A stretch of 30,339 nucleotides of DNA, from positions 1-30,339 of the IMG/VR virus record IMGVR_UViG_3300033816_001298, one strand, 5' to 3'. A program made the position numbers and the translations under genes. Shown in pieces: positions 1 to 6,852 of the stretch. The DNA is from a virus. The stretch's first letter is position 1; every line of letters begins with the position of its first letter. The notes under the pieces were generated by a model. That model made no database searches, was not told where the DNA came from, and saw nothing but the letters and a program-made list of their open reading frames with translations.

Positions 1-647
1 CGCAACACACTCTTGAGCAGCACCTCGGCCTGGAAGACGTTGGACGGACCTGAAACGATCTTCTTCGGGGTGAGCCGAATGCGCTTGCCGTTGTTGTCAA
101 CCGCGTTGCGGATCTGGATCAGGATCTGCTCCAGCGACGTCTGGCTCAGCGCGGCCGCCGTGGTGAGCTGATTGCTGAACGTGCCGTTCACAATCGGGTG
201 GCTGCCGGAAACCAGAGACACACCGTCGCCGCCTGTGTACGAGCCGTTGAAGGCCCGGTTCAGGATGTTGGCGCACAGCGTCTCTTTCGTCTCGATCAGC
301 GACTGCGCGAGATGCTTCGCGTAGGTCTGACCGATACGAATGTGGTCGCCGTCCTCCACCAGCACCTTGGTGAGCGCGAAGGCCAGGCCGTACACCTTGT
401 ACAGGTAGCGCTGCAGGAACAGCACACCACCCGACTGGTACGACACAGCCATGCCGTCGGGCAGCTCCGGCGCCGCGCCGAACCCGTACAGGACGGGCTC
501 CTCGTGGTAGTTGCGCGGAATGCCCTTCTGCTCGCGGAAGACCATCTTCCACTCGTCAGCACGCTGCTCATAGACGCCGTCGAACACCTCGTTCAGGATC
601 GGCTCAACAACCGACCTAAAGTCGGTACTACGCATTGGGGTAGCCAT
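1..647 (-). CDS. Major capsid protein (partial, runs off left edge)
   Basis: This gene begins at an ATG (645-647) and stays open to the left end of the window, giving 215 codons of the N-terminal part. A strong GAGGAGG Shine-Dalgarno lies just upstream (about 656-662). The protein reads MATPMRSTDFRSVVEPILNE and onward. It contains the pattern seen in HK97-fold coat proteins of the Mu gpT-like or P22-like kind: a long helix with LAQSLIETKETLCANILNRA, then a GSHP(I/V)VNGTFSNQL segment, then a stretch ending NGKRIRLTPKKIVSGPSNV. Coat proteins of this kind often show 'S.HP...G...N' followed by a 'G..i...P..lvvp' segment. Its place downstream of the scaffold-like and decoration-like genes fits. 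The C-terminus is not visible. The family-level call is good; the exact subfamily is inference. Confidence 0.85.
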   Translation of the reverse strand, partial: MATPMRSTDFRSVVEPILNEVFDGVYEQRADEWKMVFREQKGIPRNYHEEPVLYGFGAAPELPDGMAVSYQSGGVLFLQRYLYKVYGLAFALTKVLVEDGDHIRIGQTYAKHLAQSLIETKETLCANILNRAFNGSYTGGDGVSLVSGSHPIVNGTFSNQLTTAAALSQTSLEQILIQIRNAVDNNGKRIRLTPKKIVSGPSNVFQAEVLLKSVL

Positions 648-660
648 GGTTCAGCCCTCC

Positions 661-1260
661 TCAAACCGAGTTGACCGCAGCCTTGTAGTGGTGTTCGTTG
701 ATACGAACAGTCGCTACGATGTAGGCGTCGGTGATGGAGTCATTGATGTTGTACGCGAAACCGGTGATCTGGAACTGGCCAGAAGTCGCCTGAATCACGC
801 CCAACTGCGTGTTGCTCAACCCGGTCTGGGTGGAGCCGCCGGGTGAAGCCACGGTCCAGTCGCACTCTTCGCCCACCGCGGTTTGCATCGTGGTGGAGCC
901 AGGGGTGCCCGGGTTCGTGTACTGCACGTCGAACAGCATTTCTGGGTCGTCGTACACCCAGGCCACGATCTCCGTGCCTGTGGCGCCAGAAGGCCAGAAG
1001 GGGCTGATCGTCGGCTTGCCGGTGGCGTCCAAGTACTGGCACCCGGCGAATATGCCGAGCAGCGAGATGCCGTCGGTTGTGCCGCTGCGGGTGCCATCAC
1101 TGGTCCCGAGCTGAATGACACCGTTGTCGGTCAACTTCACGGGGTCGCCCGAGAAGATGTTGGCCGCGTAGGTGGACGCGATAACGTAGGCCTTTGGGCG
1201 CATCTGTCCACTGTTGTGGAACGACGGCCTGAAGCCAAAAGGTGCGCTAGTCGAAGACAT
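661..1260 (-). CDS. Capsid decoration/head-stabilising-like structural protein
   Basis: This 199-aa protein starts MSSTSAPFGFRPSFHNSGQM and sits immediately upstream of the major capsid gene (13-bp gap), with an AAGGAG site about 8 nt before the ATG. The N-terminal 'APFGFRP..H.SG..RPKAY' followed by 'YA.NIF.GDPVKL...G.I', then 'LGIFAGCQYLDATGKP..SPFWP' and 'EIVAWVYDDPEMLFDVQ', matches a widespread family of phage proteins always found beside the coat gene. It is rich in beta-type sequence and has no signal peptide or membrane segment. The location and composition suggest a small capsid-associated (decoration or head-stabilising) protein. That role is inferred from gene order and has not been read from a catalytic motif. 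Confidence 0.7.
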   Translation of the reverse strand: MSSTSAPFGFRPSFHNSGQMRPKAYVIASTYAANIFSGDPVKLTDNGVIQLGTSDGTRSGTTDGISLLGIFAGCQYLDATGKPTISPFWPSGATGTEIVAWVYDDPEMLFDVQYTNPGTPGSTTMQTAVGEECDWTVASPGGSTQTGLSNTQLGVIQATSGQFQITGFAYNINDSITDAYIVATVRINEHHYKAAVNSV

Positions 1261-1305
1261 AGTGCCTGCTCCTTGTGGGGTTCAAGAGGGAAGATCGCTT
1301 GTGCG

Positions 1306-1836
1306 TCACGAGAGCTCGAAGAGCGCCTCGCGCTGCTGCCCCATTTCCATGTTGCCCTCGCCCACCATGAGCTTCGACTTGGAAGACCGCGCCTGCTGCT
1401 CCAGGAACTCGGCCGTGTCGGTGAGCTTTTCCTCTTCACGGAGCGGCGCGCTGTGGTGCGCCTCCTGCATGAAGCGGCTGTACAAGCTCATCGGCAACTT
1501 GAAAGCCAGCATCTCGTTCACGCCAATGAACCCCGCCCAGTCGCCGGTCTTCAGCGTGGCGTATTCCCAGCCGGGCACATCTTCCGGCTTCACAGGTTCA
1601 TATCCGAGACGAATGCGGCCCTGAATTGAGTCGCGTGGGTTGGTGGTGGTGAGCCAGCACATGTGCCAGCCCGGAATCTTGGGCAAGTCCGGTAATGAGG
1701 AATTGAAGAACTGCTGACGGAACATTTCAACCCGCTCGTCATCACTGAGCCCGCGATCATGCGTCACAGCGCGATCTTCCATCGCGCGGTTGGTGCGCAG
1801 GTCGCCTGCGGATTTCTTGAGTCGTTCGTCGTTCAT
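1306..1836 (-). CDS. Conserved head-module protein of unknown function
   Basis: I do not recognise a functional domain in this 176-aa protein. It starts with a charged, probably helical region (MNDERLKKSAGDLRTNRAME). It then has a compact Trp-rich core with IPGWHMCWLTTTNPRDSIQ, followed by a GYEPVKPEDVPGWEY segment, and ends in a glutamine- and glutamate-rich helix. The 'IPG..MCWLTT.N..D....R...GY.PV' core is one I associate with phage head modules. The gene is preceded by a clear AAGGAG site and by the best sigma70-like promoter in the window (1869-1897). It is therefore the first gene of a transcript that continues into the decoration-like and capsid genes. A minor virion or head-assembly role is likely but not shown. 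Confidence 0.7.
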   Translation of the reverse strand: MNDERLKKSAGDLRTNRAMEDRAVTHDRGLSDDERVEMFRQQFFNSSLPDLPKIPGWHMCWLTTTNPRDSIQGRIRLGYEPVKPEDVPGWEYATLKTGDWAGFIGVNEMLAFKLPMSLYSRFMQEAHHSAPLREEEKLTDTAEFLEQQARSSKSKLMVGEGNMEMGQQREALFELS

Positions 1837-1868
1837 GTGTGATCGCTCCTTCCAGCGATGGTGGGTGA

Positions 1869-1897
1869 ATTATAGGGCAGAATTGTGCGCGAGGCAA
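1869..1897 (-). promoter_or_regulatory. sigma70-like promoter for the capsid genes
   Basis: On the minus strand this reads TTGCCT (-35, 1892-1897), a 17-bp spacer, and a perfect TATAAT (-10, 1869-1874). Transcription would start near 1862 and give a leader of about 25 nt carrying the AAGGAG site of the gene starting at 1836. It lies in the only sizeable gap of the head module (1837-1920). Its -35 matches those of the other promoters proposed here (TTGCC followed by any base). Confidence 0.75.
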
Positions 1898-1920
1898 ACA
1901 CTTTGTGTGCCGGGTGCAAT

Positions 1921-2886
1921 TCACGCACGATTGGCGCGGTCATACTCAGCGTAGCGCTTCACATACTTCATGCGCAGCACCGGGTCGTCCCACACACCGG
2001 CGTCGACGAGCGCTTGCTTGCGCTCGGGGCTGATGTACACCTCGCGGCGGGTGGTGGCGGGGGCGTGCTCGCGGCCGGAACCCACCGCAGGGCCGCCGCG
2101 GGCTTCACGTGTGGGGGCGCCGTCGTCGCCGCGCTGCGGGGTGCCGAACCGCTCCGGCAACCGCCGCGCCGCCCGGCGCCGCAGCTCGGACCAGTAGTCG
2201 CCCGACTGGGGGTTGAACCCGTCCTTGACCAGCGCCTGGTCGATGGCGAGCACGATGGCCGAGTCCTCGTCGCGGCCCTGCGGGTCGTACCAAGCGTTCT
2301 GGCGCAGGAACTCCTGCGCGTGATGCATCGTCGCGTCGTCGATGGCGGGGGCGGGCGCCGGGCGCTGGAGCGCGCCCTGCTTGACGGCGTGGAGCTGGCG
2401 CGCCTTGTCGATCGCTTGGTCACGGTAGCGCATGGCCTGCGTGACGTCGGAGCCGTTGCCAGCCTCCACCGCCTTGGCAATCACCCGCTCGGCGGTCTCC
2501 GCGTCGCGCATGGCGGCTTGAATCTGCGCGTCCAGCGAGTTCATGTCCACCTGCACGGCGCGCTGCTCTTGCACCGTGAGCCGGCGCTCTAGGTCGTCGT
2601 TGCGCCGACGCAGAAAGTCCATCTCTAGCTTGTCGCGCTTGATGGCTTCGTCGCGGCGCTGCTTGCGCTCCAGTTTCTCCTGCCGGCGCCGGGCGCGGAT
2701 GTCGTCGCGGCCGTCGCCCGCGGTGCCTTCGTCCTCGTCGTCCTCGTCGTCCTCGCTGGCGCGGAGCCGCGCGTCCTGCGCCGCGTCGGGCACGCCCGTC
2801 GGCTCAGAGGGCACGTTGCCCTTGGGGGCGTCCTCGACGACAACGAGGTCGTCGGTGGGGTCTTTGTCGGTGAGCTTTTCAGCCAT
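1921..2886 (-). CDS. Scaffolding-protein-like, acidic and coiled-coil
   Basis: This 321-aa protein begins MAEKLTDKDPTDDLVVVEDA and is organised like a phage scaffolding protein. Residues 1-60 are very acidic, with a DDEDDEDE run. Residues 60-200 are a highly charged helical/coiled-coil region (repeated ARRRQEKLERKQRR and DDLERRL type sequence). A lower-complexity linker with Gly/Ala/Pro follows. The C-terminal ~40 residues (EVYISPERKQALVDAGVWDD and onward) are compact and helical, ending in basic/aromatic residues that in P22-type scaffolds contact the coat protein. It precedes the decoration and capsid genes, the usual scaffold position. No protease motif is seen. Scaffold is an inference from composition and position; sequence identity to a known scaffold was not tested. 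Confidence 0.7.
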   Translation of the reverse strand: MAEKLTDKDPTDDLVVVEDAPKGNVPSEPTGVPDAAQDARLRASEDDEDDEDEGTAGDGRDDIRARRRQEKLERKQRRDEAIKRDKLEMDFLRRRNDDLERRLTVQEQRAVQVDMNSLDAQIQAAMRDAETAERVIAKAVEAGNGSDVTQAMRYRDQAIDKARQLHAVKQGALQRPAPAPAIDDATMHHAQEFLRQNAWYDPQGRDEDSAIVLAIDQALVKDGFNPQSGDYWSELRRRAARRLPERFGTPQRGDDGAPTREARGGPAVGSGREHAPATTRREVYISPERKQALVDAGVWDDPVLRMKYVKRYAEYDRANRA

Positions 2887-2903
2887 GATGGGTCACATCT
2901 CCT

Positions 2904-3317
2904 TCAGATGAATGCGCGGATGGCCAGGGGGTCGCCCTCGACGCGGCCAATAATGTCGAGGTCGTTGAAGATGACGAACAGCGCGGTGCTGCCGTCGGGC
3001 AGCGGCACCTCCCACCGGTCGCCGCCGTACTTGGGCACGCGCACGTGGTCGCCCGGGTGCGCCCAGCTGCCTTCCGGCCAGGGTTCCAGCGTGTTGCGGT
3101 TGCGGTAGGCGACGGGGCCGTGCGACACCACCTTGGCGACCTGCGTGTTCCACTTTTCAGTGTCGCGCGAGCCGCTGTCGATGATGATGCCGGAGGCGGT
3201 CTTGGTCTTGGGTGTGCGAATCTGCACCAGAACGCGGCTACCGAAGGGCTGCACCCCGGCGTCTGCCGTCGGGAAAGCCTCCGCCATAGCGTTCTCATAG
3301 GTCTGGGTCACTGTCAC
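2904..3317 (-). CDS. GroES-like co-chaperonin (Cpn10 fold)
   Basis: This 137-aa protein uses a GTG start (3315-3317) preceded by AGAGGAGC. After a ~20-residue N-terminal extension it follows the Cpn10 pattern. VQPFGSRVLVQI (residues 22-33) is the first strand. A mobile-loop-like segment TPKTKTASGIIIDSGS (35-50) carries a hydrophobic tripeptide (I44-I46) where GroES has IVL. QVAKVVSHGP (59-68) matches the 'a.V.avG.G' strand, GDHVRVPKYGGD (89-100) the 'GD.V.f....G' strand, and FVIFNDLDIIGRVEGD (114-129) the terminal '...e.DIla.ve'. A 20-residue insert (about 69-88) replaces the short turn of bacterial GroES. Known phage relatives in function are T4 gp31 and RB49 CocO, which help GroEL fold the major capsid protein. 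Location in the head module upstream of the coat gene supports that role here. A structure prediction would settle the fold. Confidence 0.78.
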   Translation of the reverse strand: MTVTQTYENAMAEAFPTADAGVQPFGSRVLVQIRTPKTKTASGIIIDSGSRDTEKWNTQVAKVVSHGPVAYRNRNTLEPWPEGSWAHPGDHVRVPKYGGDRWEVPLPDGSTALFVIFNDLDIIGRVEGDPLAIRAFI

Positions 3318-3492
3318 GCTCCTCTTTCAACATGGTCAAGAGCACATTGATGGCGGCCTCGTAGCCTGCTACGGTGCCGACCCGATGCCCGTACTCAAAG
3401 GCATCACGGGTTTGGGGCCGCTGCATCGCCTGCAGCGCAAAGCTCGCCTGCTCGGCCTTGAGCCGAGCGAGCATCTGCTCCGGAAAGTTCAC
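3295..3492 (-). CDS. Small helical protein, unknown function
   Basis: This 65-aa protein starts at a GTG (3490-3492) that overlaps the stop of the upstream 45-aa gene as GTGA. Its 3' end overlaps the GroES-like gene by 23 bp, so it is embedded in a translationally coupled series. The sequence (MNFPEQMLARLKAEQASFAL, then QAMQRPQTRDAFEYGHRVGT, then VAGYEAAINVLLTMLKEERD) is alpha-helical, has no membrane segment and has no motif I recognise. The 'DAFEYGHRVG...G...A...L...L' pattern resembles small conserved proteins between portal and capsid genes in other phages. Its existence is supported by the overlaps; its function is unknown. Confidence 0.65.
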   Translation of the reverse strand: MNFPEQMLARLKAEQASFALQAMQRPQTRDAFEYGHRVGTVAGYEAAINVLLTMLKEERDSDPDL

Positions 3493-3626
3493 GCCGGGGT
3501 CTTAGGCATCGCCGGGGCGGCGGGCAGCGTTTGGCCGTTTTCCTTGCTGCCTGCGGCCATGCGGTGCTTCTGCTTCACAAGCGCGCCAGTCATAGGCACG
3601 GTGCCGGGGGTGGGTTTGTCAGCCAT
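3489..3626 (-). CDS. Very small protein (45 aa), unknown function
   Basis: A short reading frame starts at ATG 3624-3626 and ends with TGA at 3489-3491, giving MADKPTPGTVPMTGALVKQK followed by a short Pro/Ala-rich tail ending PAMPKTPA. A purine-rich AAAAGGAA sits about 10 nt upstream. The stop overlaps the next gene's GTG start (GTGA). It lies directly behind the portal gene (20-bp gap). The sequence is low-complexity and positively charged in the middle (KQKHRMAAGSKE). The evidence is gene packing and the ribosome site only; nothing indicates its function. Confidence 0.55.
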   Translation of the reverse strand: MADKPTPGTVPMTGALVKQKHRMAAGSKENGQTLPAAPAMPKTPA

Positions 3627-3645
3627 GGTTCAGGGTTCCTTTTGG

Positions 3646-6180
3646 TCAGGGGTTGGGGTTGATGCCGGTGCCGGTGCTGACCGCCACCTTCTCGCCAGAG
3701 GCGATCTCGGCCGCCGCGAGCCGCAGCGCGGTTTCGTTGTCGTCGGTGTTCATTTGGTAGCGCACCGCGTCGGACTGCTGCTGGCGGGCGTCCTCCGCCT
3801 GCTGACGCAGCGCCTCCCGCTGCAGCTCGGCGGCGCGGTCCTGCTGAGCGTCGGCGAGCTTTGCCTGATTGGTCTGCGCCTGCTGGGCGAGGCGAGCTTG
3901 GTCCGACTGCGCCTGCTGCGCCAACCGCGCCTTGTCGAGCTCGGCGCGCTGCTGCGCGAGCTGACCCTGCAGCTGCGCGTTGAGCTGCGCAACCTGCATC
4001 GAGTTGTCGGGCGGCATCGGGGGCTGCGGCTTGAACTGCTGCGCGGCCTGGTCCAGCTGCGCCAGCTCCTGCGCGAAGGCGCCCAGCTGCTGCTCGATGA
4101 GCTGCTGCACCCGCAAAATGACCTCGGCCTGCTGATCGGCGTCGTCGCGGATCAGCTCGTCCTCGGTGGCGCGCTTCACGGCGTCGTGCGACTCGGTGAG
4201 GTAGTAGTTGAGCAGGTGGTCGCGCACGTGCTGCGCCATCGGGAACAAGTACGTCTTCACGATCGCCGGGTTAGAGCCGAACAGCGGCGACTTGAGGAAC
4301 GCCAAGTGCGTGCGCAGGTGCGCCATGTGGTCCTGCCGGGGCAGCACGTACACGGGCCGGCCCATGGCCGCCGCGACGTTCTCGCTCACGGGGTCGACGT
4401 CGTCCTGGCCGGGTTGCGGCTGCAGCAGGTCAGCGGGCGCGAGCTTCAGCCCGCGGAGGAACATCTCCTCCACCTTGCGCGCGTCGTACATCTGCGGCAC
4501 GGCCGCGGCCCGCTGCATCACCGCCTGCGTCTGCGCAAAGCGCTGCGTCTCGCTGAAGATCGCCGGGTCGCTCACCGGCACCACGTCCAGCGGGCCGTCA
4601 AAGTCCTCGGGTTTCGCCTCCAGCCCGTTGTCGTAGGCTTTGAGCGCCTCGTGCGTCAGGTAGGCGCTGTTCAGCCGGTGCAATATCTTGAACACCCGCG
4701 CCATCGAGTTGTGCAGCCGCGAGTGGATCGAGCTGAACACCACCATGCCCTGCTCGATGAGCGCGAGCGTGGTGCCGACGGGTTGGTTGGGGTTGCTGTC
4801 GGCGAGCTTCTCGAACGAGGTCTGCACCACCCCCTTGCCCGCATCCACCAAGAACCCCAGCAGCTGGAACAGCACTGGGCTCGGCGGGTTGAACGGCATC
4901 GGCATGGCCAGCTTGCGCACGTCGTCGATGAGCGCCCCACCCTCCAGCTCCACCACCTCGGTGGGCTGCACGTTGAGCGTCTGGCCGTTGGGGCCGCCCT
5001 TGAGCTTCAGCAGCGTGGGGATGTTCTGAATGTGGGCCGAATCCAGCAGGGCGCGCAACGCGCCGGTGGCCGCCCCGCTGAGCCCGCCAATCATGTGCGT
5101 GAGCCCGATGGGGTAGGCACCCCGCCAAGGCACGAACGGAAACTCCACCACCCACTCGAGCTCCTTGCGCTGCGGGTCGTCGGGCTCCCAGTTGCGGTAC
5201 AGCCCGAGCGCCTGGCCGGAGGACTTGTCGATGCTGAGGATGTAGGGGGCGGGGTCGTCGTCTTCGCCGTCCTCCAGCGCCAGCGCGGTGCAGACCTCAA
5301 ACACGGTGCGGAGTCCGTCCTCGTTGTAGGCGGTGCTCTTGCGACCTTCGATCCGGTCGTTGGCGCGGGATGAGGCACTGAACTCGGGGTCCTCAGGGGC
5401 GCCCAGGTCCACGTCGCGGTACATGCCCGAGCGCACCCGCCGCGCGTACTCCGCGGCCGTCACGTACTGCACGTGCGTCTTGCGCTCGGCGGTGTAGAAG
5501 TTGGTGGCCGCGAACGGCAGGTACACGTCGTCAATCGGCACGAACTCCACCGTGGGGCGCTGCCGCTGCCGGCTCCACATGAGCTTCAGGTACTGGCCGC
5601 CGCCCAGCGGCAACTGCGTGCTCAGCTGCTCCAGCTCGCTGCGCAGCTCGGGCATCTGCTCGGTGCACTGCCAGTTCATGAAGTCGGTCTTGCGCTGCGC
5701 CTTTTCGACCTTCTTCTTGTCCTGGGTGCCGAGCACCTTGCTCTTCACCGGGCCGGCGGGCGGGAACATCTCCTTCATGAACCGGGCGCTGAAGTCCACG
5801 CACGCTTCCACCAGCATCGGGTGCACCACCTTGTTGGCGCCGGTGAACTGCGCCCCACCCGGCGCGTCGTCGCCCAGCCCCGTGCGGCGCAAGCCCTCCT
5901 CGTACTGCTTGTCGCGCTTTTCGCGGGCCTCTTTGTCCTTGTCGATCTTGTCGAGCAGGTCAGTCACTGCCGTGCTGAGCCGCGCGGGGTCCACGTCCTC
6001 GACGATGTTGTCGAAGTGCTGCTGCGCGCGGCGCGACTGCTCCTCGTTCTTCATGCGCACCACGGCGCCACCGTCCTCGGTGTCTTCGACTTCGAGCTCC
6101 TCTTCGCCGTCCAGCGAGAGCGTCTCGCCGACGGCCTCGCGCTCGTCTTCTTCGTCTTCGGGTCTGAGTTGGTCGGCCAT
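3646..6180 (-). CDS. Portal protein (head-tail connector)
   Basis: This 844-aa protein forms the dodecameric gate at the capsid vertex through which DNA is packaged and ejected. It starts MADQLRPEDEEDEREAVGET with an acidic N-terminus (about 1-60). The conserved portal core follows: QFTGANKVVHPMLVEACVDF near residue 110, then 'F..EMFPPAGPVKSKV', 'LPLGGGQYLKLMW' and 'VEFVPIDDVYLP'. The clip/wing-type segment PFVPWRGAYPIGLTHMIGGL is followed by a helical region (NQPVGTTLALIEQGMVVFSS). This organisation and length fit the P22-like portal class of podoviruses. The last ~150 residues are a long glutamine/alanine-rich coiled coil with repeated ARLAQQAQ units, probably a barrel extending into the capsid. 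It follows the terminase genes in the usual order. Confidence 0.88.
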   Translation of the reverse strand: MADQLRPEDEEDEREAVGETLSLDGEEELEVEDTEDGGAVVRMKNEEQSRRAQQHFDNIVEDVDPARLSTAVTDLLDKIDKDKEAREKRDKQYEEGLRRTGLGDDAPGGAQFTGANKVVHPMLVEACVDFSARFMKEMFPPAGPVKSKVLGTQDKKKVEKAQRKTDFMNWQCTEQMPELRSELEQLSTQLPLGGGQYLKLMWSRQRQRPTVEFVPIDDVYLPFAATNFYTAERKTHVQYVTAAEYARRVRSGMYRDVDLGAPEDPEFSASSRANDRIEGRKSTAYNEDGLRTVFEVCTALALEDGEDDDPAPYILSIDKSSGQALGLYRNWEPDDPQRKELEWVVEFPFVPWRGAYPIGLTHMIGGLSGAATGALRALLDSAHIQNIPTLLKLKGGPNGQTLNVQPTEVVELEGGALIDDVRKLAMPMPFNPPSPVLFQLLGFLVDAGKGVVQTSFEKLADSNPNQPVGTTLALIEQGMVVFSSIHSRLHNSMARVFKILHRLNSAYLTHEALKAYDNGLEAKPEDFDGPLDVVPVSDPAIFSETQRFAQTQAVMQRAAAVPQMYDARKVEEMFLRGLKLAPADLLQPQPGQDDVDPVSENVAAAMGRPVYVLPRQDHMAHLRTHLAFLKSPLFGSNPAIVKTYLFPMAQHVRDHLLNYYLTESHDAVKRATEDELIRDDADQQAEVILRVQQLIEQQLGAFAQELAQLDQAAQQFKPQPPMPPDNSMQVAQLNAQLQGQLAQQRAELDKARLAQQAQSDQARLAQQAQTNQAKLADAQQDRAAELQREALRQQAEDARQQQSDAVRYQMNTDDNETALRLAAAEIASGEKVAVSTGTGINPNP

Positions 6181-6233
6181 GAGTCAAAAGTCCTCAGCGC
6201 TGCTGCGCGTTTTGTTGGGCAAGGGATTGGGGG

Positions 6234-6851
6234 TCAACCTCCGGGAGGCGGTTGAATGGCGTAGCGAGCGGCAAGGCGCTCAAGCTCATCGACGTAGTAA
6301 TCACCACCGTAGCTGCCGTGCCCGCCGCCGTCATCACCCCGCGCACCGCTAAAGCCCCCGCCATCGGCACCCCTTCCCCAGGCGGGCGGTTGCTGTAGGC
6401 TGAGCAGCCCCTCCGCAGCAGGCATAAAGCCGCCCCCCGCCCCAGGCGGCGGCCACGGCGCGTCGGACGGATAGCCTTCAGGACGGGGCGGCAAAGGCTC
6501 TTGAAACCCGTACTCCCCGTATTGCGCTACGGGCTGGAACCCCGTCACGCCTTCGCCCGTGACCATGCGGTCACCGGCCAAGTTGTAAATCTCGCCCTGC
6601 GGACCCACGCTGTAGTCGTCGGGCAGGTTGTAGTTGGGTCGCTCCTCGGGCAGGAACCCCAGCAGCCGCCCCAGCGGCTCAACGCTGCTGGCGAGCTGCT
6701 CGCCCAGAGTGCGGTTGCTGTACAGCAACCGCGCCAACTCCGGGCTCAGCGTTCCGCTACCCAACCCGCGAATCGCCATCTCATTCATAATCGGTTGGGT
6801 GAGCTGGCTGCCCAGCAGCGCCCGCCCCACAGCAAACAACGGTCCTGCCAT
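6234..6851 (-). CDS. Pro/Gly-rich protein of unknown function
   Basis: I chose ATG 6849-6851 because it follows a GGAGG site with a 6-nt spacing and sits right at the end of the upstream gene (stop 6853-6855); the frame is open further upstream but without a ribosome site. The 205-aa product begins MAGPLFAVGRALLGSQLTQP, a modestly hydrophobic helix. Then comes a leucine-rich region (ELARLLYSNRTLGEQLASSV). The second half is low-complexity, rich in Pro and Gly (PPRPEGYPSDAPWPPPGAGG and a Gly/Asp-rich stretch), and it ends with a helical YYVDELERLAARYA. No known domain is visible. Position between portal and the 409-aa protein suggests a virion or assembly component. Confidence 0.6.
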   Translation of the reverse strand: MAGPLFAVGRALLGSQLTQPIMNEMAIRGLGSGTLSPELARLLYSNRTLGEQLASSVEPLGRLLGFLPEERPNYNLPDDYSVGPQGEIYNLAGDRMVTGEGVTGFQPVAQYGEYGFQEPLPPRPEGYPSDAPWPPPGAGGGFMPAAEGLLSLQQPPAWGRGADGGGFSGARGDDGGGHGSYGGDYYVDELERLAARYAIQPPPGG

Positions 6852-6852
6852 T

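Noticed and set aside
3385-5373. 662-codon open frame on the plus strand opposite the portal gene
   Set aside because: Antisense artefact; product is repetitive Arg/Leu/Val sequence while the minus strand has the full portal pattern.
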